Part shown: positions 1 through 10,910 of the stretch, one piece after another
Layout of the letters: each line of letters starts with the position of its first letter
Position numbering within the stretch: the stretch's first letter is position 1
DNA from: Corythucha ciliata
Taxonomy: Eukaryota > Arthropoda > Insecta > Hemiptera > Tingidae
DNA: 64,000 nucleotides
Assembly (NCBI GenBank): GCA_038030265.1
Contig: CM075939.1
Location: forward strand, 54,045,253 to 54,109,252
Reading direction: 5' to 3'
Program-made: the position numbers and the translations under genes
Notes under the pieces: generated by a model
Databases searched by the model: none
The model's input: the letters and a program-made list of their open reading frames with translations, nothing else
Told to the model about the DNA's origin: nothing

Positions 1-1
1 T

Positions 2-1006
2 GCCCCACCTCACCAATTCGGATTCACGGAACACCACTCCACAGTCCACCAAGTATATCGACTAGCAAACAGTATCATAAAAGGTTTTGAACAAAAAAAG
101 CATACAGTGTGCGCCCTACTAGACCTTAAACAAGCCTTCGACAACGTATGGCATGCCGGGCTCCTATTCAAGCTTAAACGTGAAGGAATACCAAAATTCC
201 TACAAGGATGCATCGAGTCCTTCCTGAACGACCGGAAATTCTATGTGAGAATTAATAATTCCAAATCTACCTTAAGGGAAATGAGGTCGGGAACGCCACA
301 GGGTTCGGTCCTCTCTCCTATGTTATTCAACATTTATGTCAGCGACATACCCTCCACAGAAAACGTAGAGCTAGCAAGCTACGCAGACGATACTGCTGTT
401 TATTCAACTCAAGCAGACCTGATCGAGGCAAGGAACGCCGTACAAAAAGACATGAATGAAATCAGCTATTTCTTCAAGCGATGGAAAATCCCAATCAACG
501 CATCAAAATGTGAAGCAAAAATTTTTACTTTACGTCGACCAACAGACCCCGATCCATTAATAATTGAAGGAAACGTTATTCCATGGAATCCAGCTTCGCA
601 AAGCATTAAGTACCTCGGAGTGCACCTCGATCGGCGGCTATCGTGGAAACTACACATAAATAAAAAACTGAACGAGGGCTACGCTCGTCAAGCTCTCCTC
701 AGCTCAATTCTACACAGGAAATCCAAACTGCGACCGCATACTGGAATACTTCTCTACACGTCTATTCTTCGGTCAATGATAATGTACGGAAGCGAGATCT
801 GGGGTGCAGCCGCCCATTCTAAAATTCAACGGATGCAATCGTATCAAAATAAGATTTTGCGCATATGCGTAGACGCCCCATGGTTTGTGCGAAACACTCA
901 ACTTCATCGAGAGCTCGATGTCCCAACAATAACGGAGCACATAGAAACTAAATTACGGCGTTTCCACAGCAGGCTTGCCTTTGTGACCGGAGCCGTCCAT
1001 TTCTAA
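2..1006 (+). CDS. Jockey-type LINE reverse transcriptase, C-terminal part, cut by window edge
   Basis: Reading frame open from base 2, so the protein starts before the window; there is no reason to begin it at the GTG near 107. The product would be the RT of a non-LTR retrotransposon, which copies its RNA at a nicked target. Visible RT blocks in order: QFGF...HSTVHQV, LLDLKQAFDNVWH (first catalytic Asp), GTPQGSVLSPMLFNIY, then YADDTAV encoded at 380-391 (catalytic Asp pair), followed by KYLGVHLDRRLSW and a C-terminal thumb-like segment with MIMYGSEIWG. The order and wording match the Jockey clade. No internal stop is seen over 335 codons. It is distinct from the second Jockey-like element at 7280-11300 (different wording in every block). 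Clade assignment is inference from motifs. Confidence 0.85.
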   Translation, partial: APPHQFGFTEHHSTVHQVYRLANSIIKGFEQKKHTVCALLDLKQAFDNVWHAGLLFKLKREGIPKFLQGCIESFLNDRKFYVRINNSKSTLREMRSGTPQGSVLSPMLFNIYVSDIPSTENVELASYADDTAVYSTQADLIEARNAVQKDMNEISYFFKRWKIPINASKCEAKIFTLRRPTDPDPLIIEGNVIPWNPASQSIKYLGVHLDRRLSWKLHINKKLNEGYARQALLSSILHRKSKLRPHTGILLYTSILRSMIMYGSEIWGAAAHSKIQRMQSYQNKILRICVDAPWFVRNTQLHRELDVPTITEHIETKLRRFHSRLAFVTGAVHF

Positions 1007-1356
1007 AACCACGGAAGGCTAAAACCACGCACACTACAGGATAAATTAAGACTGTGAAATCGTGATGTGATAATACTCCTAGTCAACAAAATCTCCTGTG
1101 ATCAGTCTAGTCTAATTCTCAAAAACCTCTAGCTCTTTGAATTTGATTTCTCTTTGTGTTTTAGTCCCATTCTATGTTACAGTATCTTCATTCATGACGT
1201 CACTCCGTCACTCCAACTAGACCAAAATTTCCCCTTAAATTAATTATTTATCCCTGTTAGTCATGTCATTCCATGAAACCGAAAACTGCAACTGAACCGT
1301 TCCGAGAAAGACATCATGTATAACACAACATGTATACTGTGTTGAGCTGATGAATA
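1007..1356 (+). other. 3' untranslated tail of the first LINE
   Basis: AT-rich sequence without ORF. Its end is set by comparison: from 1357 the sequence matches 31958 onward, where the upstream neighbour is ordinary array A repeat instead of LINE. The LINE therefore ends near 1356 with GATGAATAA and has no long poly(A) tail. Confidence 0.55.
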
Positions 1357-1518
1357 AGGCTGAAAATTAACTTTTCTCTTTATTCTAGCCAGAATAATTA
1401 CTTATTTCCTCTGTATTAGCCGCAAATTGGCACCGCATTAGTAATTTTTTCAATTTTAATTATATTTAGAATAGGGCTTCATCTCAGTTCTAGCCGTGAA
1501 TCAGTGTTTTTTCTTTTA

Positions 1519-1526
1519 CTTATAAC
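1519..1526. repeat. 8-bp target-site duplication, left
   Basis: CTTATAAC, identical to 3306-3313 and present once at the empty site 32122-32129. Confidence 0.95.
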
Positions 1527-3305
1527 CAGGAGTGGGCAAATTACAGCTTTTTGAGTAATTAATTACAAATTACAAATTACTTCCAAAAAAGAGGATTAAC
1601 TACAAATTACCAATTACTTTTCACTTCCACGAATAATAACAAATTAAATTACTGTAATTGAATTACTTTTTCAATTACCAATTACCCAAGAGTTCGATTT
1701 GTGGAACACGCAAGCGTCTTGCTCTTGTTCACTGTCATTTTTTTAGTGCGTCCAGTCAACAATCGAACGTCAGAACAGATCTTTGAGATAGGAAGCAGGA
1801 ACAGCATAGCCCCAAGATGCCAAGCGCGTCGCATGAATAGGGTTGCGAAATGTCCGGGGTCAAATTTTCTAATTTGGCTAATTTTGCCCCACACCCCGGT
1901 CTGCGAACTCACGGGGAATTCCGGATAGTCATACGTAGTTTGCTAATTTGGCTAATATTGTCCGGCGTCCCAACCAAGGACGTCCTGTGACGCAATATGT
2001 CCCGGATTCTTTATGTATTTCTTTGAAATTGTGCATGCGATACCTAACTCTCAGAGAGATTTGCAATGGCAGCTTTATGTGGTTCGATATTTTTGTGCTT
2101 AGAGAATTTTGTGGTTAGAACTATTCGGATTGGAGTTTCTTGTGGTTCGAGCTTTTTGTGGTGTCAGCATTCTGTGGCACGAGCTTTTTGTGTTTGGGGC
2201 AGGGGTGTAGGTACAGGGGGAATATGGGGGATAGATCCCCCCCCCCCCTAGAGCCACAAGTATACGAACGAAGGAGCTCTAGTACCATAAAGAAGAGCCC
2301 CATAAAATATCCATGAGTGTTTCACGTTGAAGTTAGATTTAGCAGATTTTCTGGACTTGAAGCAGCCCGAAAAGGTCCGAGTACGTCCAGCTTTATCCTT
2401 GGACTTCAGACCCAGATGATTTTTTCACAGAAATGGATGGATAGATGTAAATTTTTTGGTTTGAAAAAAAAATTACAATTTAAATTTGCACCTTCTGAAG
2501 GCATTTTTGTGGCTAAAATTCAGAAAAATGGCAAATTCATGAATGGCTATAGTGCAATGTTAAAAAATACGCTAATTCACGGCTAGAACTGAAAAAAGGC
2601 AATAATCTATACCTATAAAAGTTATATAAAATTGTTAATGCGGTGGTAAATTGTGAAAAACCGCTAATTCGCGGGTAATATTTAGAAAACAAAATAATCA
2701 GCCAGGTCAAAATTAAGAGAAAGGTTAATTTTAAGCCTAAAAATTGAAAAAATAACTAATTCGAGGCTAAAAATGGAAAAAATAGCCAATTACAGCTAAA
2801 ATTGCGCCAGACGCCAATCTGTGACTGAAATTGAGAAAATTCGCTAATTCACAGGTTTGAAACGCTACGACGCGTCGCCGCTACAATTAAAAAAAGCGCT
2901 AACTCGCGGTTGAAATTGAGAAAAATCCTTATTTGCGCCAAAAACTGAATACACGCCAATTTTCGGATTCTGAAGGCAACTTTTCAGGCCTTAACGCTTT
3001 TCAGGGCTTAAAACGCCAATTCATGGCAATAGGTGAAGAAACCGCTAATGCGCTAGTAAACTGAGAGAAATCATGCAATTTCATGCAAAAACTCCTCCAA
3101 AAGCTCCAAGCAAGGCGCGAAATAGTACCCGCTGAGTTTTCGAAGTAATATTGACTCTGACAAGATGGAAATGTAGCTGGTAATTGTTAATTACAAATTA
3201 CTTCAAAAAAGTGCTTTTAATTACAAATTACCAATTACAAAGGCGTATTGTTATCGGTTACAAATTACCAATTACAAATTGTAATTCAATTACTGCCCAG
3301 CCCTG
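1527..3305 (+). mobile_element. hAT-like non-autonomous element, copy 1 (1779 bp)
   Basis: Starts CAGGAGTGGGCAAATTACAG and ends in the complement of CAGGGCTGGGCAGTAATTG. The ends share the CAG...CTG and GGGCA terminal pattern, and both are followed by arrays of AATTAC/GTAATT words (1550-1690 and 3180-3300). It is flanked by a perfect 8-bp duplication, as hAT elements make. The interior holds a stretch with TCCGGGGTCAAATTTTC, a poly-C run near 2240, a landmark shared with copy 2 (AAGGTCCGAGTACGTCCAGC), and array A units in minus orientation (2500-3080). No transposase ORF is visible, so it must have been moved in trans. Copy 2 (14389-17546) has two further segments of about 0.8 and 0.7 kb that this copy lacks. 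Confidence 0.9.
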
Positions 3306-3313
3306 CTTATAAC
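3306..3313. repeat. 8-bp target-site duplication, right
   Basis: CTTATAAC, matching 1519-1526. Confidence 0.95.
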
Positions 3314-3513
3314 CATGAATTTGCCGTTTACCTCAATTTTAGCCACAAAGTTGTTGTCAGAAGGCGGAATTAGAAATTCCAACACACTTTATCCGCGATT
3401 ATTTTCCTCAAATTTAGCCGTAAATTCGCGTTTTTTTCAACTTTAGCTGCTTTGAAGCGTTTCTAATCTGTGAACGAGAGTTTTTATTTATAGTGAATTT
3501 TTCAATATCAGCT

Positions 3514-3514
<1 letters not shown>

Positions 3515-3558
<44 letters not shown>
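3515..3558 (+). repeat. Poly(T) run of 44
   Basis: Uninterrupted T homopolymer. The duplicate block at 32440-32452 has only about a dozen T, so this run expanded after the duplication. Confidence 0.95.
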
Positions 3559-3560
<2 letters not shown>

Positions 3561-4689
3561 TTCACTTCAGTCCCACGTTGGCGTTTTTCCTTCAGTTTTT
3601 GCTATGGATTAGCTTATATTGATTAGTTTTAGCCTCGAACAGAAGCTACGCATTTGCGTTTTGTTAATTTTTCAAGGTTTAGTGACTTTGTGGGTCGCGC
3701 TCTCTTCGGTATACAAAATAACAGCTAACGAAAAATTTAGAGATCTTTTTTATAACGACAATGAAAAATTGGGAAAATGTGAACTCGCGATCAAACTGAC
3801 TTATGTTGTTTTAACATAATATTTCTTGGCACGCTACAACTTTAACCAATTTTGGCCACGGGTTAGCGCTTTTAATCAATTTTGGCAGTGCAGTAGGGAT
3901 TCTTTCGTTCGTTTGGCGATTTTCCTCCATTTTAGCCACGATTTGGCGTTTTCCTCATTTTCAGCTGCAGTTTAGCAATTTTTTAGCAGCCAATTAGCAC
4001 TTTTTTCTCAGTTTGAGTTGAAAATGAGTGTTTTTCTTAAAGTTGGCCCCGCTAATTAATACTTTTGTCAATTCTAGCCGCGTAGTTTTTTTAGGTTTTA
4101 GCCCGCGACAGCAATTTTTTTCTACGGATTACCGCTGTTTCTCAGTTTGAGCCTCGATTCTTTCAGAAGCTATACAGATTTTCGTTTTCTCAATTTCAGC
4201 CGCGAATTATTGATTTTTCTTCATTTCAGCTGTGAAATAGCGTTTTCTGATAATTTGCAGCGAATTAGCACATCATCTATTCTCTTTTTTTTTTTATTAA
4301 TAGGCGATTTTTCGCCATTTGAGTTGTGAATTTGCCATTTTGGTCCAGTTTAAACTCGAATTAGCGTTGTTTTTCGCAATGATTGCCACGAGTTTTGTTT
4401 ACTTGTACAGCTTTGTGTACTTGTTAGGCTAGGGCTCAGTATGATCCATTTTAGTGCAAAGTTTCCATCCGCTAGCATCATTTTTGCGGCAGTTGTGCTA
4501 ACAAGGAATTCGGAACTTCCACCTCCCGCTTTGACTACCCTTCCCTCTCCACTTTTTCGAAAAAAGGAAAACGTCAGTCGAAGGCTGTTATTACACCGGG
4601 TTTTTGTGCCAAATATGATGTCACTAAGTTAGGTTATACTGGTGAATGGTGGCGAAGAAGTGGAAACTAAAGAACGTTGAAATTAAAAG

Positions 4690-4901
4690 TATTTGTATTT
4701 TCGTTGAGTGTGAAATACAAAATACTTTTGAAAATGTATTTCAAATACAAAGCCCAAAATACTTTCAAAAATGTATTTTGAATACAGAAATACAAATACT
4801 TTTCCAAAAGTATTTAAATACAATTACAAAATACGTATTTTGTATTTTACCTCAAGTATCTTTACTCAAGTATTTTTACTCAAGTATCTTGCCCACCCCT
4901 G
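4690..4901 (-). mobile_element. One end of a hAT-like element with TACTT/GTATTT sub-repeats
   Basis: On the minus strand it starts CAGGGGTGGGCAAGATACTT at 4901, followed by repeated AAAATACTT and AAAATGTATTT words. The same word set, in the order AAAATGTATTTTAAATAC, follows the CAGGGGTGGGCAAAATAC end at 30742. The opposite terminus is not found, so only a fragment is called. Confidence 0.55.
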
Positions 4902-7003
4902 CGGACGACCATAAACCACTAATTATCGCTTTTTTTCAACTTCATTCCCAAAAGAGTGCCTTTTTCACAATTTGAGCCATGAATATTACAGATTGTGTCC
5001 CAACTTTTAGCCGCGTATACTTGCCCCATTCACGCAAATAGAAGAAAATCGCCTTCTCAATTTTAGCCGCCTATTGAATGAAATGACATAATAAAGAAAC
5101 TGCGGCGATAGGTGTATTTCCGCTGTTTTAGCTGTGAATGTGGCGTGACTCACTCGATTTTAGAGACTGGAGCGGGTTTAGAGATTGAGTGAGCGTATGA
5201 TTATCATTGAGAACGCACACACACGCTGTACACTACAGACGTTTTTAGCTGTAAAGCCTCAGGACGCTATACGCGGAAGTCGCGTGACTCCCGCACTCAC
5301 GTAGGACGCGGGGCCTTGATTTCAGCAGTGATTTGGGTTTCAGAATAACAAGTTATCCGCGAAGTGGCCGTCCGTACACCAAGAATTGGAGTGTTTATCC
5401 TTAATTTTGGCGTCAAATGAGCACTTATTGTTCTCCACTTTAGCCGCTTAAGGACCTACAGAAACTGGGCAGTGCTTTCTCTAAATTTTAGACACGGACT
5501 TGCCTAGTAGCTTTCTCCAAGAACAGTACTGAGTCCTGAAAAATCGCCAAAAACAAAAACCATCGACATGGCAACACGTTCCATTTTCGGCAGTGACAAC
5601 CCGTTATCGAGGTGTTTTGGTCGGGACCGGAAAAATAGCTCAAAGAATTGCTCTCTTATTAGGCCTTCGTAGGTTTGGGGCGAAAATGACCCAAACACTA
5701 TTTCCTTTTCAAGAAATGGACAATTTTTTTTGTCCAGATGTCGTAATTTTTTTAAGTTACAGCAAGTGGAGCCACTTCGTGAAGTGGACAATTACTCGAT
5801 ACGGATGCGACAGATATAAATTCAGAACAAGTGATTCCAGAATATTTTTGATATTTTTTTCGGATTCCTCGTGAAATTTCCTTGCGAATTAACCACAATC
5901 TTGCCGAAAAAATGCAACTTTTTTGTTGCCAAAATCGTCGTTTTTAGCGCAAAAGAACCAGTAGCAAAAAATGACGATCAAAATAGCAAAAAAAGGCCGC
6001 GTGAGCCCCTTTGTATCTTAATTGCAAATATTTGTACCCGAAAAAAAAAACTGAGATTAAGCGGAAATTGTGGGAGGAGTAGGATTTGACGTGACCATGT
6101 CAAAAATTATTTGCCACTAAATTACATAGTAATCGAAATCTAGTGGTTTCTTAGTATGAAAAACGTGAATATGACCTTTGTTTTCAAGGAAAATCATTTC
6201 CCAGGCATATTCTCCCCGCAGCGGAATAATATTTCGGTATTAACTTCGAAATAATTGGTACTGGAATGCTGTAACTATTTTGTTCGGATTTCTCGTACAA
6301 TTTCCATGCGAATGGACTACAAAAGAAATCCCTTTCACTTCCATGTTCCCTACGGGCATTTTTTTGCCATCTTGTATGTGTAGGTCAGAATTGTTCGAAA
6401 AAAAAAAATGCTAACTCTGACAAGCTCGTACGATTTTTTGGCAGCCCAAAAACCGATTTTTTTTTTTTTTAGCACTTCTCTTAGTTTCTTCTAAATATCC
6501 CGAAAATGAGTTTCTTTCGAGGAAAATCTTCACTCACAAAACTTGTTGAGCATTAAATTCCCTACAACTTTTGTATGTAAAGTAGTTTTCCACGACAAAT
6601 ATGGAACGGGCTACAGCCTATCGAAATTGTTGTTCTAAAATGGTCGAAGGTCCTAAAATCGCCCTTTTCCGACCCAAGTATACTCATTGTGCTTTACTCT
6701 GGACTATTTTGCACGATTTTTTTTTGTTTCTGATTGTTTTTATGAAAGAAAGAAGACGAATGATTGAAGGAGGATTTAAAATTGAGTGACGATTGATGGT
6801 TGTAGTCGTTGATGGATGAGGGTCGGTAATTGAAGATTAGTCGTTGTGGGCTGAGGGTTGATTATTGATTATGTGCGATGCAGACTTTTGGATTTAAGTT
6901 ATGAAAATTTCGGTGTTTGAGGAATGAAGACTGCGTGATTGATGATTCAGGGGTTGTGTGGAGGACCACACGATACTTCCACGCTCCCGTTTTTGACGTT
7001 CTT
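4902..7003. other. No gene; scattered array A units to about 5480, then unique AT-rich sequence
   Basis: Isolated array A units (TTTTAGCCGC and similar) occur at about 5030-5130 and 5400-5480. From about 5500 to 7003 there are T-rich stretches and short open frames without recognisable domains. I see no RNA gene or element boundary here. Confidence 0.6.
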
Positions 7004-7279
7004 CAATAATGCATACAAAAAAATAAATAATAAATAAATAAACCAGAAAACTTCCACGGCCGTATCAATTTTTTCAGTGCTCCGACCCCTCCGATTTCAT
7101 GCTGGTTAAAGGGTAACATTGGCGCGTTAGTCGACAAATGCGAAATAATTCTCGAGCGCCCATGTTACCATTTAACCAGCATGAAATCGGAGGGGTATAG
7201 GAGCACTGGAAAAATTGATACGGCCATGGAAGTTTTCTTGTTTATTTATTTATTATTATTTTTTTTGTATGCATTATTG
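7004..7279. repeat. Near-perfect inverted repeat (snap-back), ~122-bp arms
   Basis: Left arm 7004-7125 begins CAATAATGCATAC; right arm 7155-7279 ends GTATGCATTATTG. Inner arm sequence includes CCGATTTCATGCTGGTTAAA and its complement, with a few mismatches and a ~30-bp spacer containing GTCGACAAATGCG. The arms carry an AT-rich AATAAATAAATAAA stretch. This is a MITE-like fold-back element or hairpin. The Jockey LINE tail abuts its right end exactly. Confidence 0.85.
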
Positions 7280-7313
7280 TTTTTTTTAAATTTTAAATAA
7301 TGATAACTTTATT
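7280..7313 (-). terminator. LINE poly(A) signal and short A tail
   Basis: Complement of TTTATT at 7308-7313 gives AATAAA; an 8-nt A tail (T on the plus strand, 7280-7287) follows about 20 nt further. It lies immediately next to the hairpin's end at 7279. Confidence 0.7.
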
Positions 7314-7552
7314 TGACTGTGTACATTTCAGTTTTGCTAACATATTATTAGTAGAACATGCAATTCTAATTCACATGTAACGTGTGAAGAGGTATGTATC
7401 CACTGATACGCCTCTTATTAATAGGAACAAGTGCTGATATACTTCAAAAAAGAAAGGAGTGAATGATAATAATGTTCAACAATAAATATAAATAATGGGG
7501 CAGTTATAACAGTTAGTTTATCACAGGCTCAATGTCACAAATCACAGAAGTT

Positions 7553-10500
7553 TCAGCTGATTATGTCAACTGTTAGTTTTCTTTTGAGTCTTCTTTGGTC
7601 TCGAGCTGGTGGTTGGTTTTCCAATAATTGCTGGAGTTCCGTATTGTGGTGGGATTGGAGTGAGTCAAAGTATCGACGGCTGGTTTCCTTGAGTACCTGG
7701 ACTACCAGTGGTGTATCCATATCAGAGTGAAGAGTGGAATTCCGAACGTACCATGGTGCTTTGGTGACTATCCTGAGGATTCTAGTCTGAAGGGTATGTA
7801 TCTTATTTATTTGACTGTCTGATGCAGATCCCCATATTTGACATCCATATTGCCAAATTGGCCTTATGAGAGCTAAATACATCAGACGCTTGGTGGAAAG
7901 GGCTAGAGCTGAGCTGGTGAGTAGCGGCATAAGAATGTGCATCCTCGTTCGAGCTTTCTTAATGACGGAGGTTATATGCTCGTGCCAAGTTAGTCTCTTG
8001 TCAAGAATTAGCCCCAGATATCGAACATGTCGGGCACGTCAGTTCCGTTCATCACGATTTGATGGTGAGTCAATTTTCTTCGGTACGTGAACTTGACAAG
8101 AGTGGACTTGAAGGGATTGACCTTCACTCGCCAGTGGTTTGCCCAGTCTTCGATCAGAAGGATGTGCTCTTGCAGTGTTCGGCTTGACTGTTCGCAGGAA
8201 TCACTCTTGGCTAGGACAGCGACGTCGTCGGCAAACATAGCAGTGATGACAGCTGGGTCGCTGGGGAAGTCATGCGCATAAATAAGATACAAAAATGGAC
8301 CCACCACACTTCCTTGCGGCACTCCAGCATTGATAATATGGGACTGTGATTTGACTCCTCCATAGGTAACTGCGTAGGATCTCCCTGATAAATAGGACTG
8401 AATAATCCGATAGTAGGTGTCTGGAAGATGGGGTTTTATTTTAAAAAGCAACCCACTATGCCAAACCTTATCAAAGGCCTTCTCGTCGTCGATGTATAGA
8501 CCCATGCAAACCTGCTTTTCTTCATACGTTTTTAGTATGGTATCCACTACTCGATGGAGCTGTTGAGGACATGAGAGGCTGGAACGAAATCCAAACTGTG
8601 TGGGAGGCAGTAAGGGTTCGAGAAATTGAAGCATTCTTGGCAGCAGCAACCTCTCGAACACTTTGGAGAAGAGCGATAGTAAGCTAATGAGTCTATATCC
8701 ATCAACACTGCGATGATTCTTGCCGGGTTTAGGGATCATTATGATCGTTGCATGTTTCCAGTTTGATGGAAAATGAGCTAGTCGGATGATGGTGTTGTAA
8801 ATTTGGGTGATTAGAACAAGTGCTTTCCTGGGGAGTGCTTTTAGAAGTGGCTGGACTATTTGGTCTTCTCCTGGTGCTTTCTTCGTAGGAGGTCGGGAGA
8901 TGGCGTCTCGAACTTGCGAGGGCTTGAAGAGAGGAGGAAGAGGTGACAATTGGAGAGGTTCGTTCAAATCATCTTCAACTGACTGGCAAAAGGCTGCATC
9001 ACGTTGAGGATGAGGGGAGAATTGGCTGAACAAGCTGTTCGCAAAAGCTTCTACTTTTTGTTCAGGTGTAGTTAACCAGCTGTTATTAATTTTGAGTGGG
9101 GGTATATTCTCTCTTCTTTTGGTCAACGGCTTAGTCTTCCTCCATAAGGACCCGTCCTCGCTGCTCAATTGTTCAAGTTCGGAGTGAACATTTCGTTCTC
9201 TATGTTCTCTTGGAGCTTTCTTGAGTTCTTCTGTAGCTCTGTTATATGCTGTTTTGTGAGGCTGGTATTTAGTTCGCTCCCATAAATCTCTACAGCGTTT
9301 CTTTACAGAATGTAGCTGGGTGATATGAGATGGCCATGACACAGGTTTTGGTGTGGAAGATGAATTTTGTCGCGGCTAGTGAGCGATTGTTGCAGCTTGT
9401 TGTACTGAACGGGTTAGGTAGCTTACAGCTTTATCAAGGTCTGTTGTTGTTTTCAGGGGTATATTTGGATTTATTAGCTCTTCTAGAGTGGACTTGTATT
9501 TCAGTCCTGTATATGATTGGCGTCTATCATGATGAGCATTGATAGTCATCATCACCGGGTAATGGTCGGAACTCAACTCATGTATTACGGAGGCGTTTGA
9601 ACATAAATTGATCATATTTTTGCATATGAATATATCCAGAACGTCGGGAACTTGCCCTTGTGCCGGCTGGTGAGTGGGACTTATGGGATATATAAATTGC
9701 AAATTGTGTTGAAATCCCATATCAGATAGAATCCGTCCTCGTGGATTTGTCACATTTGAGCCCCATCTAGGATGTTTTGCGTTGAAATCGCCGCCGAGCA
9801 AGAACGAACTTCCAAGCTCATGAAAAACCCCCCAGTAATGAACTGGTAGTAATCGGTACACAGGAGCGGAGTAATAAGAGCAAACTTGATAGTAACTCGT
9901 GTTTAATTTGATGCTCACTCGAGCTACCTGAAGTTCCTCTTCCTCGATCGGTGTAAGGGGATTGTGACTTGTCAATAGGGTTGCCAGATGACCGGTTTTC
10001 GACCGGCCTGGCCGGTTTTGGAAGTCCGAGGCCGGATGCCGGCCGGACCCTCGACCGGCCTTAAGTAAAGCCGGTTTTCGGATTTGCTCTTTGTGTAATA
10101 ATTTTTTCTTAATTTTTCCTCATTTAACTATTCGTAAGGGAACTTAGCGACAAGATTTTATTTCTTAAAGACGTCGGGGATGATTTCGTGACTTTCGTCT
10201 GACTTGTGCAGGCCGGCACCGCGCTAACTCTCAGCCTAGGTAGGGCCTTTTGTATTATAAGTTCCAGCGGTTCAGTCACTGTATTGTCACAGCGCTTGTC
10301 TGTTGACAGCGTGCGGTGACCTTTAATCGGAGTAGTCCTTTGCGTAAAATTCTGCTCTGGGCAGTTCATTTCCATCCGTCTTCTACATTAACATATTTAA
10401 TTAAGAGAAAACGCGTGGAAATTTACTGTCGCGAGGCAGATTTTTTGGGGAATCGAAAACGCTATAAGGCCCTCCTCAAATTGAACCTAGCCTTTGTGAA

Positions 10501-10910
10501 CATACACATACTGGTTCACACTTTCACAGTCAATTAATTTTTGTCCGCGCGTAGGAGTCGCCTGGGTTCAATTTAAAGTGGGTCACCCGGTATATATTTA
10601 TATAAAACACGGCTTGTGTATATATATGTATAGGCCGGTTTTCCAGCTTTTCAAATCTGGCAACCCTTGTCGGTGTCCGAATGAAAATGGCAGACCCTCC
10701 TTTCCTCCTGCCACTGGGATGGTGTGCTATATAAATTGAATAACCCGCAATACTAAAATTAATGTGAGGAGCTAATTTAGTTTCAGTAGCCAATAGAATG
10801 TCGACTTCATGAGTTTTTAAAAAATGGTCTAGCTCATGGTATTTGTTGTTGATACCTTGGCAATTCCATGTGACTATTTTCAGCGGACTATGAATAGTTG
10901 TTGGATTCAT
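7553..10910 (-). pseudogene. Jockey LINE ORF2: AP-like endonuclease and reverse transcriptase, disrupted
   Basis: The protein nicks the target and reverse-transcribes the LINE RNA. The endonuclease begins at 10910 with motifs TWNCQGI, LLATETKL, then LGGDFNAKHPRWG and SSDHYPV, which carry the expected Asn, Glu, Asp-Asn and Asp-His residues. It is interrupted at 10667-9977 by a TIR element. An in-frame TAG at 9376-9378 separates it from the RT. The RT reads from about 9375 to 8008 with KKAPGEDQI, IDDEKAFDKVWH, GVPQGSVVGPF and FADDVAV (encoded at 8224-8235). A single-base frameshift near 8030 moves the frame to the C-terminal part (7942-7553), with YLALIRPIWQYG and a stop at 7553. Same clade as the 2-1006 protein but a different family. 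Confidence 0.9.
9977..10667. mobile_element. TIR element (~691 bp, hAT-like 8-bp TSD) inside the LINE endonuclease
   Basis: Termini AGGGTTGCCAGAT (9977-9989) and ATCTGGCAACCCT (10655-10667) are perfect 13-bp inverted repeats, followed inward by GC-rich GCCGG/ACCGG words. Flanks TTGTCAAT (9969-9976) and TTGTCGGT (about 10667-10674) match at 6 of 8 bases, consistent with an old 8-bp duplication. Removing the element with one flank copy brings the two halves of the endonuclease into one frame, supporting the boundaries. No transposase is visible. The interior word GGGCAGTTCATTTCCATCCG is also found near 43722. Confidence 0.82.

Larger units (their letters stand above)
1357..4424 (+). repeat. Array A block, duplicated copy 1 (split by hAT-like element)
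   Basis: Degenerate direct repeat of roughly 28-32 bp. The approximate unit is AGCCGCGAATTAGCG followed by a T-rich half such as CTTTTTCTCAATTTT. Excluding the element at 1527-3305, the block aligns base for base over long stretches with 31958-33354. Shared landmarks are GGCACCGCATTAGTAA, GTTGTTGTCAGAAGGCGG, GAACAGAAGCTACGCATT and the end ACTTGTACAGCTTTGTG. Copy 1 lacks about 100 bp present in copy 2 near 3460 and has a longer T-run. The small reading frames in it (for example 3619-3819) exist in both copies but contain no recognisable domain, so I do not call them genes. Confidence 0.85.

Noticed and set aside
3619..3819. Conserved short protein (also at 32510-32707)
   Set aside because: The similarity between the two frames is explained by the duplicated array block; the frames carry the repeat's own words and no domain.
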